This document shows, piece after piece, positions 7,897 through 15,264 of a stretch of 29,752 nt of DNA. Position numbers and translations under genes: made by a program. The notes beneath the pieces are model-generated. The model was not told the DNA's origin, searched no databases, and was given only the letters and a program-made list of their open reading frames with translations. The number at the start of each line of letters is the position of its first letter. Position 1 is the stretch's first letter. The stretch is from the NCBI GenBank assembly GCA_035266845.1, contig DATFMP010000038.1:1-29752 (forward strand), in the 5' to 3' direction. The stretch is from DATFMP01 sp035266845 (lineage in GTDB: Bacteria > SAR324 > JACQKK01).

Positions 7897-8979
7897 CTAC
7901 ACCAGCCCGGCGGTCTCGTCGCAGCCGAACATGAGGTTCATGTTCTGCACGGCTTGGCCGGCGGCACCCTTGAGCAGGTTGTCGATGGCCGTGACGACCA
8001 CCCAGTTGCGGCCGGTGTCGTCCGGGTGCAGGCTCACCGCACAGTCGTTGCTGCCGTTGGCCATCTTCAGCTCGGCGCCCTGACCCTCGGGCAGCAGGGT
8101 CACGAACGGCTCGGCGGCCGCAAAGCGCTCGAAGCGCCGACGCAGCTCGGCGGGCGGAACGGGCTCGGCGAAGCGCAGGTAGATCGTGGAGAGGATGCCC
8201 CGCGAGATGGGCAGCAGGTGCGGCGTGAACACCACAGCGCCCTGGGCGGCGGGGTCGTAGGGGGTGCACTGGGCCAGGTACTGCTCGATCTCCGGCGTGT
8301 GCTGGTGGCCGAAGACCTTGTAGGCCTTGAAGTTCTCGTTGACCTCCATGAAGTTCGTCGAGTCGTCCTCCACCCGGCCGCCGGCCCCGGAGACGCCGGA
8401 CTTCGCGTCGATCACGGGCGGCATGACCAGCGTGCCCAGCAGCTCGCCCAGGGGCAGCAGCCCGATCAGCGCGCCGGTGGGGTAGCAACCCGGATTGGCG
8501 ACCAGCCGCGCGCCGGGGATGCGATTGCGGAATGCCTCCGGCAGCCCGAACACGGCCTCGGCCAGCAGGCCCGGTGCCGTGTGCTGCAGCCCATAGAAGC
8601 GCTGGAACACGTCCACATCCGGTAGCCGGAACACACCGGACAGGTCGACCACGCGGATGCCGCGCTCCACCAGCCGGGGCGCGACCTCCAGGCTGGCCTT
8701 GTTGGGGATGGCCAGGAAGGCCACGTCCGTGCCATTCAGGTCGGCATCGTGGTCGGTGAAGGTCAGCTCCACGCGACGCAGGCCCGGGAAGGCATCGCCC
8801 ACGGCCCGGCCCTTGTACTTGCCGGACGTGACGGCGCTCAGGCGCACGTCGCCGTGGTGGCTGAGGATGCGCATCAGCTCCTGGCCGGAGAGGCCGGCGG
8901 CGCCGATGACGGCCGCGTTGATCGTGGGGGTGCTCCGCTTGGCGGCGTTGGAGGCGGAGGGTCCGTGCGAAGCGCTCAT
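7897..8979 (-). CDS. argC: N-acetyl-gamma-glutamyl-phosphate reductase
   Basis: ArgC reduces N-acetylglutamyl phosphate to the semialdehyde with NADPH, the third step of arginine synthesis. The product is 360 residues, the usual length of the longer ArgC type. The N-terminal Rossmann loop reads AAVIGAAGLSGQEL; the catalytic Cys165 lies in NPGCYPTGA; SGVSGAGG and a later HxHTPEIEQ region also fit. The first ATG in frame is at 8979; a TTG two codons earlier is possible. No ribosome site is visible, and a TAGATT element ends six bases before the ATG, so the transcript may be leaderless. It stands alone, convergent with ftsI, with no other arg gene nearby. Confidence 0.93.
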   Translation of the reverse strand: MSASHGPSASNAAKRSTPTINAAVIGAAGLSGQELMRILSHHGDVRLSAVTSGKYKGRAVGDAFPGLRRVELTFTDHDADLNGTDVAFLAIPNKASLEVAPRLVERGIRVVDLSGVFRLPDVDVFQRFYGLQHTAPGLLAEAVFGLPEAFRNRIPGARLVANPGCYPTGALIGLLPLGELLGTLVMPPVIDAKSGVSGAGGRVEDDSTNFMEVNENFKAYKVFGHQHTPEIEQYLAQCTPYDPAAQGAVVFTPHLLPISRGILSTIYLRFAEPVPPAELRRRFERFAAAEPFVTLLPEGQGAELKMANGSNDCAVSLHPDDTGRNWVVVTAIDNLLKGAAGQAVQNMNLMFGCDETAGLV

Positions 8980-8985
8980 CCGCAA

Positions 8986-9014
8986 AATCTAGCGGCTTTG
9001 GGCGCAAATGGGAA
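8986..9014 (-). promoter_or_regulatory. possible promoter of argC giving a leaderless mRNA
   Basis: On the minus strand TTCCCA (9014-9009) and TAGATT (8991-8986) are 17 bases apart. Each matches four of six consensus positions. The expected start point falls at or within a base or two of the argC ATG at 8979, where no ribosome binding site is seen. Confidence 0.3.
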
Positions 9015-9069
9015 TGCCGTGGGCGCGAAAGCGCCCGGGCCGGCGCTCGGCCGACGTCCCGGCAGGCGG

Positions 9070-9274
9070 CTAGTGCTCAGTCAGGCATCGATATTCGGGG
9101 TTTACGGAGGAGGGAGGCGTTGCCTCCCTCCTCCATAGCTCCTCCCTCCAGTAGGGCCACGGGCCCCTACACCCCACACAAATGGGGTCCAGGGGGCTTG
9201 CTCCCTGGCGGGGGTTCCAAGGGGGCGGTGCCCCCTTGGAGGCGTCCATCCTGAAGTTTAGGGCTGACGCTCTA
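9070..9274. repeat. multi-hairpin intergenic repeat, copy 1
   Basis: Fills the gap between the argC 5' end and the CDGSH gene 3' end. It contains four GC-rich stem-loops in order: 9106-9118 with 9122-9134 (13 perfect pairs, three-base loop); 9151-9158 with 9162-9170 (one bulge); 9189-9194 with 9203-9208; and 9217-9226 with 9230-9239 (10 perfect pairs, three-base loop). Order, spacing and much of the sequence match copy 2 at 20102-20309. The left edge starts CTAGT and the right edge abuts CTAGT, which holds the stop codon of the minus-strand CDGSH gene. There are no T-tracts after the stems, so these are not textbook intrinsic terminators. Short open frames through the element look incidental. 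Confidence 0.85.
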
Positions 9275-9925
9275 CTAGTTCTTCTCGTCCGTGAACTCGA
9301 CTTCCCAGTGCGAGCCATCGCAGAAGGGCTTGCGCTTGGATTGGCCGCAGCGGCAGAGGGCGTAGTGCTCGCGCGAAGCCCCCTGTCCCCAAGCGTCCGT
9401 CTCCAGGTCAATGCCGCCGACGACGTAGTACGGCCCGTTCCTGGCGATGGTGATGGCGGGATCGCGGTCGAAGTCCCGCGTCTCGCTGCCGCCCAGGGCG
9501 AATGCGAGGGCGCCCGAGGGGCAGGCCCGGACCGCCTCCTGGATGCGGTCCGCCTTGGAACCGGCGGGGTCGATCCAAGGCTCCGTGCCGTAGCGGAAGA
9601 CCTCCGCCAGCCCGTCCGTGCAGGTGCCTGCGTGGGCGCAGAGGTAGCGGTTGTCGAGGATGGTCAACTCCGGCCCCTCGTAGCGGTCCACCTTATCCGC
9701 ACTGCCATCGGCGGCGGTGTTGGCGTCGCTGAAGCCGATCTTGCGGTGCGTGCTATCGCAGAAGGGCTTGTTGGCCGATTGCCCGCAGCGGCACAGGGCC
9801 AGGGTTTCGCGCACCTCCAGCGCCTCGCCCCTGGAATTGCGCATCTGCCCCAGGCCCTTCACGAGCAGGGGCCCATTGGGGCGGGGGACGATGGTCGGCT
9901 TGGCTCCCGGCTTGTCTTCGTCCAT
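9275..9925 (-). CDS. double-CDGSH iron-sulfur protein with central ferredoxin-like domain
   Basis: A 216-residue protein with three metal sites. An N-terminal CDGSH-type [2Fe-2S] motif has Cys45, Cys47, Cys56 and His60 (CRCGQSANKPFCDSTH). A central Fer4_19/DUF1271-like segment has Cys96-x-His-Ala-Gly-x-Cys102 and Cys135-Pro-Ser-Gly-Ala. A second CDGSH motif has Cys191, Cys193, Cys202 and His206 (CRCGQSKRKPFCDGSH). CDGSH clusters with three Cys and one His are known for redox or cluster-transfer roles in mitoNEET proteins; bacterial tandem forms are mostly uncharacterised. There is no signal peptide, so it is cytoplasmic. The ATG at 9925 has GAGGA at good spacing. It lies 55 bases downstream of the second CoA-transferase on the same strand and is probably co-transcribed with it. 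Confidence 0.88.
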   Translation of the reverse strand: MDEDKPGAKPTIVPRPNGPLLVKGLGQMRNSRGEALEVRETLALCRCGQSANKPFCDSTHRKIGFSDANTAADGSADKVDRYEGPELTILDNRYLCAHAGTCTDGLAEVFRYGTEPWIDPAGSKADRIQEAVRACPSGALAFALGGSETRDFDRDPAITIARNGPYYVVGGIDLETDAWGQGASREHYALCRCGQSKRKPFCDGSHWEVEFTDEKN

Positions 9926-9980
9926 GGCGGATTCCTCACGAATGCGGTGTGCAAGCAATGACGCGTCGGCGCCATCGCGC

Positions 9981-12398
9981 TCACTCGATGGCGCCCCGGG
10001 CGCGCAACGCGGCGCGTTCCTCGGCCCCCAGGCCCAGCAAACGCTCCAGCACGGCGTCGGTATCTTCCCCGAGCACCGGCGCGGCCTTGCCCAGACCATT
10101 GGGACGGCGCGTAAAGCGCCAGGGTACACCCATCAGCGTGCGCGTGCCCACCTCCGCGTGAGGCCAGCGCGTGAAGCACCCCCGGGCCTGCAGGTGCGGA
10201 TCGTCGTGCAGCTCGTGGCTGTCCAGCGAGGGGAAGGCCGGCACGGCGGCGACCTGCAGCAGCCGCGTCACCTCCCACTTATCGCGCGGGGCACACCACT
10301 CGGCCAGGATGGCGTCCAGCGCATCCTCGTGAGTCTTGCGCGCGGCGGCGTCCACGAAGCGCGCATCCCCGGCCAACTCGGGCCGGCCGATGGCATCGCA
10401 GAGCGCCCGCCACTGCGCCTGCGTCTCGGCCGCGATGGCCACCCAGGCGTCGTGACCGGCGCACCGGTAGAGGCTGTGCGGCGCCAGGTAGGGGTGGCGA
10501 TTGGCCATGGGATGGTAGGGCGCGTTGCCCAGGGCGTGGTTCATCCAGCCCTCGAAGGCCGTGCAGAGCATGGCCTCCCACATGGACAGGTCGATCACCT
10601 GTCCCGCGCCGCCATTGTCCCGCCCCACCAGCGCGGAGAGGATGGCCACCGCCGTGTACACGCCACCGTTGGGGTCGCCATAGGCCAGACCCACGTCCTG
10701 TGGCTCGCCGTCCTCGTAGCCCGTCGCTGCGGAAAGGCCGGCCAGGGGCGAGATCAACGGCCCGTAGCCCATGTAGCGCTTGCAGGGCCCCGTCTGGCCG
10801 AAGGCGGAGATCATCGCGCAGATCAGGCGGGGATTGCGGCGCTGCATCTCCTCCGTGCCCAGCCCCAGCCGCTCCAGCACACCCGTGCCGAAGTTGCTGA
10901 TCATCACGTCGCTCTGCTCGGCCAGGCGCTGCACCAGGGCCACACCCTCGGGATTGGAGAGGTCCACGCCGATGCCGAGCTTGCCCTGGTTGACCTGGTT
11001 GAAGTAGCCGCAGGTGTTCGGCCCCGGGGGCAGGTCCGCGGCGAATAGGTGCGAGCGGCGGGTCAGGTCGAGCCGGTTGGACGACTCCACCTTGATCACC
11101 TCCGCGCCCAGCAGGCCCAGCATCATGGTGCAGTGGGGCCCGGCCCAGACCCAGGAGAGGTCCAGCACGCGCACGCCCGCCAGCGGCAGCACGCCCTGCG
11201 CATCGAAGGGCGCCCGAGCCGCACCCTGGTCAGCGACGCGCGGCCCCGGCCCCTCGGTGAACAGCGTGCTCACGACGCCGTTGGCCTCGCCCAGGGCGGG
11301 GGCCGGGCGGCGCAGGGACCACAGCGGCTGCTTGAGGCGGTAGGGCGCGCCGGGCAACCGCACGTCCCCGACCGGGGGATGGTGCTGCGCCACGAAGAAC
11401 TCGCGCGCGGCCAGGTGCTCGTCGTGCTCCAACTGCTGCTGGGTGAACACGGGTGCGGCACCCACGCGCACACCCTGGCAGGCGTGGTAGAGCGGTTCGG
11501 CCTCCCACTGGCGCGTCCACTCGCTGAGGCGCTGCTTCAGCTCGTGCCCGTGATCCTGACGCCCGTCGCGCGTGGCGTACTTGGGGTCCATGGCCCATTC
11601 CGGATTGCCCATCAGCGCCACCAGCCGGTCGAACTGCGGCTGCTCGGGGCAGATCAGGAAGATGCTGCCGTCCTTGCACGGATAGAACGACATGGGCTCG
11701 TATGCCGGGGGCGTAAGCCGCGAGTCCGTGCGGCCGGTGAAGGTGTACTGGGCGAAGTGGCGGCCCAGCAGGAACGTCACCGCCTCCTGCACGGAGAAGT
11801 CCAGGTGCTCGCCCTCGCCGGTGCGCGCCGCGCCATAGACCGCAGCCAGCCCGGCCACCGCCGCGTGCAGGCCGGCCTGCGTGAGCGCGTGCTGCCCGAA
11901 CGGCTTGATGGGCGGCAGCTCGATGGGGGCGGACTTGCCCGGGCACAGCCAGCCCCAACCCCCGCCGTGGATCAGCGTCAGGTCGTTCGCGGCGTAATCC
12001 TTGTACGGCCCGGTCAGCCCGAAGGGGGTGATGGAGAGCATCACCAGCGCCGGGTTGTCCGCGGAGAGCGCCGCGTAGTCCAGCCCACAGGCCGCCATCT
12101 GGCGGGGCGGCAGGCCGTGCACCAGCAGGTGCGAGCGCCCAGCCAGCTCACGCAGGGTGGCCTGGCCGTCCGGCGTGGTGAGGTCCAGCGCCAGGCTGCG
12201 CTTGTTGGTGTCCAGATACAGGTGCGTGCCGCTGGCGTCCGCGGGGGGCCTCCCCGGACGAAACGGCCCGGCGCGCCGGATGGGGTCGCCCTCCGGGGGC
12301 TCGATCTTGACCACCTGTGCCCCCAGGTCCGCCATCAGCTTGGCCGCCATGGCCGCGGGGATGCCCCCGCCCACCTCCAGCACGCGCAACGTGTGCAA
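9981..12398 (-). CDS. fused two-domain class III (CaiB/BaiF) CoA-transferase, copy 2
   Basis: An 805-residue protein made of two complete CaiB/BaiF-family halves. Each half opens with a LRVLEVGGG or VRVLDLSWVWAGP type strand followed by DLGAQVVKIEPP or LGAEVIKVESS. Class III enzymes move CoA between an acid and an acyl-CoA through an aspartyl-anhydride intermediate; the aspartate is present in both halves (GEHLDFSVQ and GQVIDLSMW). Known enzymes are interlocked homodimers of about 400-residue chains, so this fusion would be a covalent pseudodimer. Substrate unknown. I chose the TTG at 12398 because GGAGG lies five bases before it; a GTG at 12470 has no ribosome site. Its paralogue lies immediately upstream. 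Confidence 0.88.
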   Translation of the reverse strand: MHTLRVLEVGGGIPAAMAAKLMADLGAQVVKIEPPEGDPIRRAGPFRPGRPPADASGTHLYLDTNKRSLALDLTTPDGQATLRELAGRSHLLVHGLPPRQMAACGLDYAALSADNPALVMLSITPFGLTGPYKDYAANDLTLIHGGGWGWLCPGKSAPIELPPIKPFGQHALTQAGLHAAVAGLAAVYGAARTGEGEHLDFSVQEAVTFLLGRHFAQYTFTGRTDSRLTPPAYEPMSFYPCKDGSIFLICPEQPQFDRLVALMGNPEWAMDPKYATRDGRQDHGHELKQRLSEWTRQWEAEPLYHACQGVRVGAAPVFTQQQLEHDEHLAAREFFVAQHHPPVGDVRLPGAPYRLKQPLWSLRRPAPALGEANGVVSTLFTEGPGPRVADQGAARAPFDAQGVLPLAGVRVLDLSWVWAGPHCTMMLGLLGAEVIKVESSNRLDLTRRSHLFAADLPPGPNTCGYFNQVNQGKLGIGVDLSNPEGVALVQRLAEQSDVMISNFGTGVLERLGLGTEEMQRRNPRLICAMISAFGQTGPCKRYMGYGPLISPLAGLSAATGYEDGEPQDVGLAYGDPNGGVYTAVAILSALVGRDNGGAGQVIDLSMWEAMLCTAFEGWMNHALGNAPYHPMANRHPYLAPHSLYRCAGHDAWVAIAAETQAQWRALCDAIGRPELAGDARFVDAAARKTHEDALDAILAEWCAPRDKWEVTRLLQVAAVPAFPSLDSHELHDDPHLQARGCFTRWPHAEVGTRTLMGVPWRFTRRPNGLGKAAPVLGEDTDAVLERLLGLGAEERAALRARGAIE

Positions 12399-12403
12399 CC
12401 TGC

Positions 12404-12408
12404 CCTCC
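12404..12408 (-). promoter_or_regulatory. Shine-Dalgarno site deciding a TTG start
   Basis: GGAGG on the minus strand, five bases before TTG at 12398. It is the only good ribosome site near the start of the second CoA-transferase and places the start 24 codons inside the longest open frame. Confidence 0.7.
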
Positions 12409-12497
12409 TGCGTAGGTAAGCGGCCCGGCCATGGCCGGGCCGACAGCGAACATGGGTCGTCGCCGGGCACCCACGGGGACCCCGGCCCTGCATCCTG

Positions 12498-14948
12498 CTA
12501 TTCGATCGCGCCCGCCTCGCGCAGCCGCGCCACCTCGTCCGCACCCAGGCCCAGCAGGCCGGTGAGCACGGCGTCGGTGTGCTCGCCCAGCAGGGGCGCG
12601 CGCCGCGGCACGCCGTTGGGCCGCTGCTCCAGCCGCCACGGGACACCCGTGTACAGGCGCGGCCCCACCTCCGGGTGGTCGATCCGCTCCAGATAGCCGC
12701 GGTTCAGCAGGGGCTCCCACTCGGCCAACTCCCGGTTGCGCAGGGCCGGGAAGGCAGGCACGCCCGCCGCCTGCAGGGCTTGCGTGGCCGCCCACTTGTC
12801 CTGCCGTGCGCACCAGGCGCTCAACGCCTCGTCCAGCAGGGCCTCGTTGGCCTTGCGGCCCGCCGCCGTGCGCAGGCGCTCATCCGCGGCCAGCTCCGGG
12901 CGTCCGATGGCCCGGCACAGCGCCGGCCACTGGGCGTCCTCCGTGACGGCCACGGCCAGCCACTCGTCCTCGCCCGCGCATCGGTACAGGCTGTGCGGCG
13001 CGTGCTGCGGGTCCTGGTTGCCCAGCGGCCGCGGGGCGGGCCCGCCCAGGGCGTGGCCCATCCAGGTCTCGAAGGCCGTGCAGAGCAAGGTCTCCCACAG
13101 CGAGACGTCAATCACCAGCCCGCCCCCGTGGCGGCGGCGGCCCTCCAGGCCCGCCAGCACGGCGAAGGCCAGGTAGGCGCCCGCGTTGGGGTCCGCATAG
13201 GCCGGGCGCAGGTTCTGCGGCACCGTGTCGTCCGGGTAGCCCGTGGCCGCGCCCAGCCCCGTCAGGGGCACGATGGCGGGCCCGTACCCCGTGTAGTTGC
13301 GGTAGGGCCCGGTCTGCCCGAAGGCGGAGAGGTTGGCAATGACCAGGTCCGGGCGAATGCCCTGCAGCACGGACACGCCCAGCCCCAGCCGCTCCAGCAC
13401 GCCCGTGGCGAAGTTGCTCACCACCACGTCGCTCTCGGCCGCGATACGCTTTACCAGCGCCAGCCCCTCGGGATGGGCCAGGTTGATGGCGGCGCTCTGC
13501 TTGCCCAGGCCGATCTGGTTGAAGTAGCCGCAGCGGTTCAGGCCCGGCTCCATCCCCGCGGCGAAAAGATTCAGGCGACGCGCCAGGTCCGGCCGGCGCG
13601 AGGATTCCACCTTGATGACCTCCGCCCCCAGGAAGGCCAGCATCTGCGTGGCATAAGGCCCCGCCCACACCCACGACAGGTCCAGCACGCGCACACCCGC
13701 CAGCGGGCGCTCCGGGCCGGCACCCCGCGCGGGCGCGACGGCAGCCGGCGCGGTGCCGCCGAACAGCCGCGCCGGGCCGCCACCCGGCGCCGTGGCCTCC
13801 GCGTTGGCCTCGCCCAGGGCCGGGGCCGGGCTGCGCAGGGCCCACCAGGGGCGGTCCAGCATGTAGGGTGCCCCGGGCAGGCGCAGCGATCCGGCATGCG
13901 GATGCTCGACGCCCTGGAAGAAGCCCCGCGCCCGCAGATGCGGCTCCTGCTCAAGCTGCTCCGGCACGTACACCGCCGAGGCCCCGATGCGCCGCTCCTG
14001 GCAGGCGTGGAAGAGCGCCTGCACCTCCCAGCCACGCGTCCATTCCGCCAGCTTGCGCTCCAGCACCTCCATGGTGGCGGGCACGCCGCGAAGCTGGGTG
14101 CTGCCGAACTCCGGGCCCAGCGCCCAGGCGGGGCTGCCCATCAGTTCCACCAGCCGCGCCCACTGGTCCTGCTCCACGGCGATGAGGTAGATGTAGCCAT
14201 CGCGGCAGGGGAAGTACGTGGCGGGCGAGGCCAGGTTGCGGCCCAACCGCGTCTCCACCACGCCCGCGTAGGGGTACGAGGCAAAGTGCCGGCAGAGCAG
14301 GTTGGCCACCGCATCCAGCACGGCCACGTCCACGTGCTCGCCCCGGCCCTGGCGCGCCGCCCCGTGGCAGGCGCCCAGTCCCGCCACCGCCGCGTGCAGC
14401 CCGGCCTGGATCAGCGCGTGCTGGCCGAAGGGGCGAATGGGCGGGCGTTCCGGCGTGCCGCCCGCATCCGGCACCAGCCACGCCAGGTTGCCCCCGTGGA
14501 TGAGCGTCAGGTCGCTCCCCAGCCAGTCGCGGCAGGGGCTGTCCAGCCCAAAGGGTGTGATGGAGACCATCACCAGCCGCGGATTGACCGCCGCCAGGGT
14601 CGCGTAGTCCAGCCCCTGCGCCGCCATCTCGCGCGGGTGCACGTCGTGCAGCAGCAGGTCGGCCGCGGCGGCCAGCTCGCGCAGCGCCGCCTGCCCGGCC
14701 GGCTCGCGCAGGTCCAGGCGCAGGCTGCGCTTGTTCGCGTTGAGATAGAGGAAGGCGCCGCTGGCCTCGGGGTCGCCGGGCTGGCTCGATGCCGGGAACG
14801 GCCCGCGACCGCGGGCAGGGTCGCCCCCGGGCGGCTCGATCTTGACCACGGTGGCGCCGAGATCGGCGCAGAGCTTGCCGGCCACCGGCGAGGCGATGGG
14901 GCCGCCCACCTCGATGACGCGCAATCCAGCCAGACCCTGCTCGCTCAC
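12498..14948 (-). CDS. fused two-domain class III (CaiB/BaiF) CoA-transferase, copy 1
   Basis: An 816-residue tandem paralogue of the next gene, with the same architecture: two CaiB/BaiF halves, N-terminal GLRVIEVGGPIASPVAGKL and C-terminal VRVLDLSWVWAGPYATQML. Catalytic aspartates are in GEHVDVAVLD (Asp207) and GLVIDVSLWE. The two paralogues share long identical stretches (for example the motif around ITPFGL and the ends REAGAIE and RARGAIE), so they arose by duplication but have clearly diverged. A region of about 40 residues between the halves is Ala/Pro/Gly-rich and looks like a linker. The GTG at 14948 was chosen because it begins the domain and follows GGGGTG; the longer frame to 14984 also starts with GTG. 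It is the first gene of the unit. Substrate is unknown. Confidence 0.88.
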   Translation of the reverse strand: MSEQGLAGLRVIEVGGPIASPVAGKLCADLGATVVKIEPPGGDPARGRGPFPASSQPGDPEASGAFLYLNANKRSLRLDLREPAGQAALRELAAAADLLLHDVHPREMAAQGLDYATLAAVNPRLVMVSITPFGLDSPCRDWLGSDLTLIHGGNLAWLVPDAGGTPERPPIRPFGQHALIQAGLHAAVAGLGACHGAARQGRGEHVDVAVLDAVANLLCRHFASYPYAGVVETRLGRNLASPATYFPCRDGYIYLIAVEQDQWARLVELMGSPAWALGPEFGSTQLRGVPATMEVLERKLAEWTRGWEVQALFHACQERRIGASAVYVPEQLEQEPHLRARGFFQGVEHPHAGSLRLPGAPYMLDRPWWALRSPAPALGEANAEATAPGGGPARLFGGTAPAAVAPARGAGPERPLAGVRVLDLSWVWAGPYATQMLAFLGAEVIKVESSRRPDLARRLNLFAAGMEPGLNRCGYFNQIGLGKQSAAINLAHPEGLALVKRIAAESDVVVSNFATGVLERLGLGVSVLQGIRPDLVIANLSAFGQTGPYRNYTGYGPAIVPLTGLGAATGYPDDTVPQNLRPAYADPNAGAYLAFAVLAGLEGRRRHGGGLVIDVSLWETLLCTAFETWMGHALGGPAPRPLGNQDPQHAPHSLYRCAGEDEWLAVAVTEDAQWPALCRAIGRPELAADERLRTAAGRKANEALLDEALSAWCARQDKWAATQALQAAGVPAFPALRNRELAEWEPLLNRGYLERIDHPEVGPRLYTGVPWRLEQRPNGVPRRAPLLGEHTDAVLTGLLGLGADEVARLREAGAIE

Positions 14949-15040
14949 TGCACACCCCAGCACACCGGTTGCCCCGCCGGCCACCGCCGCGCCCCGCGGG
15001 CGAAGCGGCCGGCGGCAACCCCTCCCCGTCGTCCCCAGAG

Positions 15041-15070
15041 ACTATGTGGCGATCCGCGCGGCCCCGTCAA
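15041..15070 (-). promoter_or_regulatory. probable promoter of the CoA-transferase operon
   Basis: On the minus strand TTGACG (15070-15065, five of six consensus) and CATAGT (15046-15041, four of six) are 18 bases apart. The implied leader to the GTG at 14948 is about 85 bases. Confidence 0.5.
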
Positions 15071-15136
15071 GCGACGAGGCAGCGTGCGCGTGATCCAGCC
15101 CGCGATCCAAATTCGTCACCGACTTGCGCCAAGCCA

Positions 15137-15165
15137 TTGCACTTTCGTGCGACCCGCGTTATGGT
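15137..15165 (+). promoter_or_regulatory. probable promoter of feoB-feoA
   Basis: TTGCAC (15137-15142) and TATGGT (15160-15165) with 17 bases between. The implied start near 15172 gives a leader of about 90 bases that contains the hairpin at 15227-15248. Confidence 0.4.
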
Positions 15166-15226
15166 GCCATTGAGACTCAGTCACAATTACTACGCGGCGT
15201 GGACTCCCGGGGGGGAGGAAACAAGC

Positions 15227-15248
15227 GGGCGAGCTTTCGGGCTCGCCC
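15227..15248 (+). promoter_or_regulatory. perfect stem-loop in the feoB leader
   Basis: GGGCGAGC and GCTCGCCC form eight perfect pairs around a TTTCGG loop. The stem ends 16 bases before the feoB ATG, close enough to influence ribosome access. No T-run follows, so it is not an obvious attenuator. Confidence 0.5.
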
Positions 15249-15264
15249 GGCCGGATTCTACGCT

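Larger units (their letters stand above)
14949..15264. other. divergent control region between the CoA-transferase and feo operons
   Basis: 316 bases without a gene. It holds back-to-back promoter candidates (minus strand 15041-15070, plus strand 15137-15165), a small TGAGACTCA palindrome near 15172-15180, and a perfect hairpin at 15227-15248 just before feoB. I see no convincing 19-base Fur box, although feo operons are often Fur-controlled. Confidence 0.6.

Noticed and set aside
6002..9007. A 1001-codon minus-strand open frame
   Set aside because: It runs antisense to ftsI and out of frame over argC. The translation is Arg/Gln/His-rich without motifs, while both real genes have clear catalytic residues.
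9070..9411. Short minus-strand frames through repeat copies 1 and 2 with similar predicted peptides (both ending near Leu-Thr-x-His)
   Set aside because: The similarity follows from the DNA repeat itself. There is no ribosome site, and the frames read into the 3' ends of the neighbouring genes in a wrong frame. Conserved stems explain the pattern better than a conserved peptide.
12579..15173. An 864-codon plus-strand frame opposite the first CoA-transferase
   Set aside because: Composition is Arg/Gln/His/Gly-rich with no domain. The opposite strand encodes two complete CaiB/BaiF domains.
15170..15200. Fur box upstream of feoB
   Set aside because: The AT-richer stretch and the TGAGACTCA palindrome do not match the known 19-base Fur inverted repeat closely enough.
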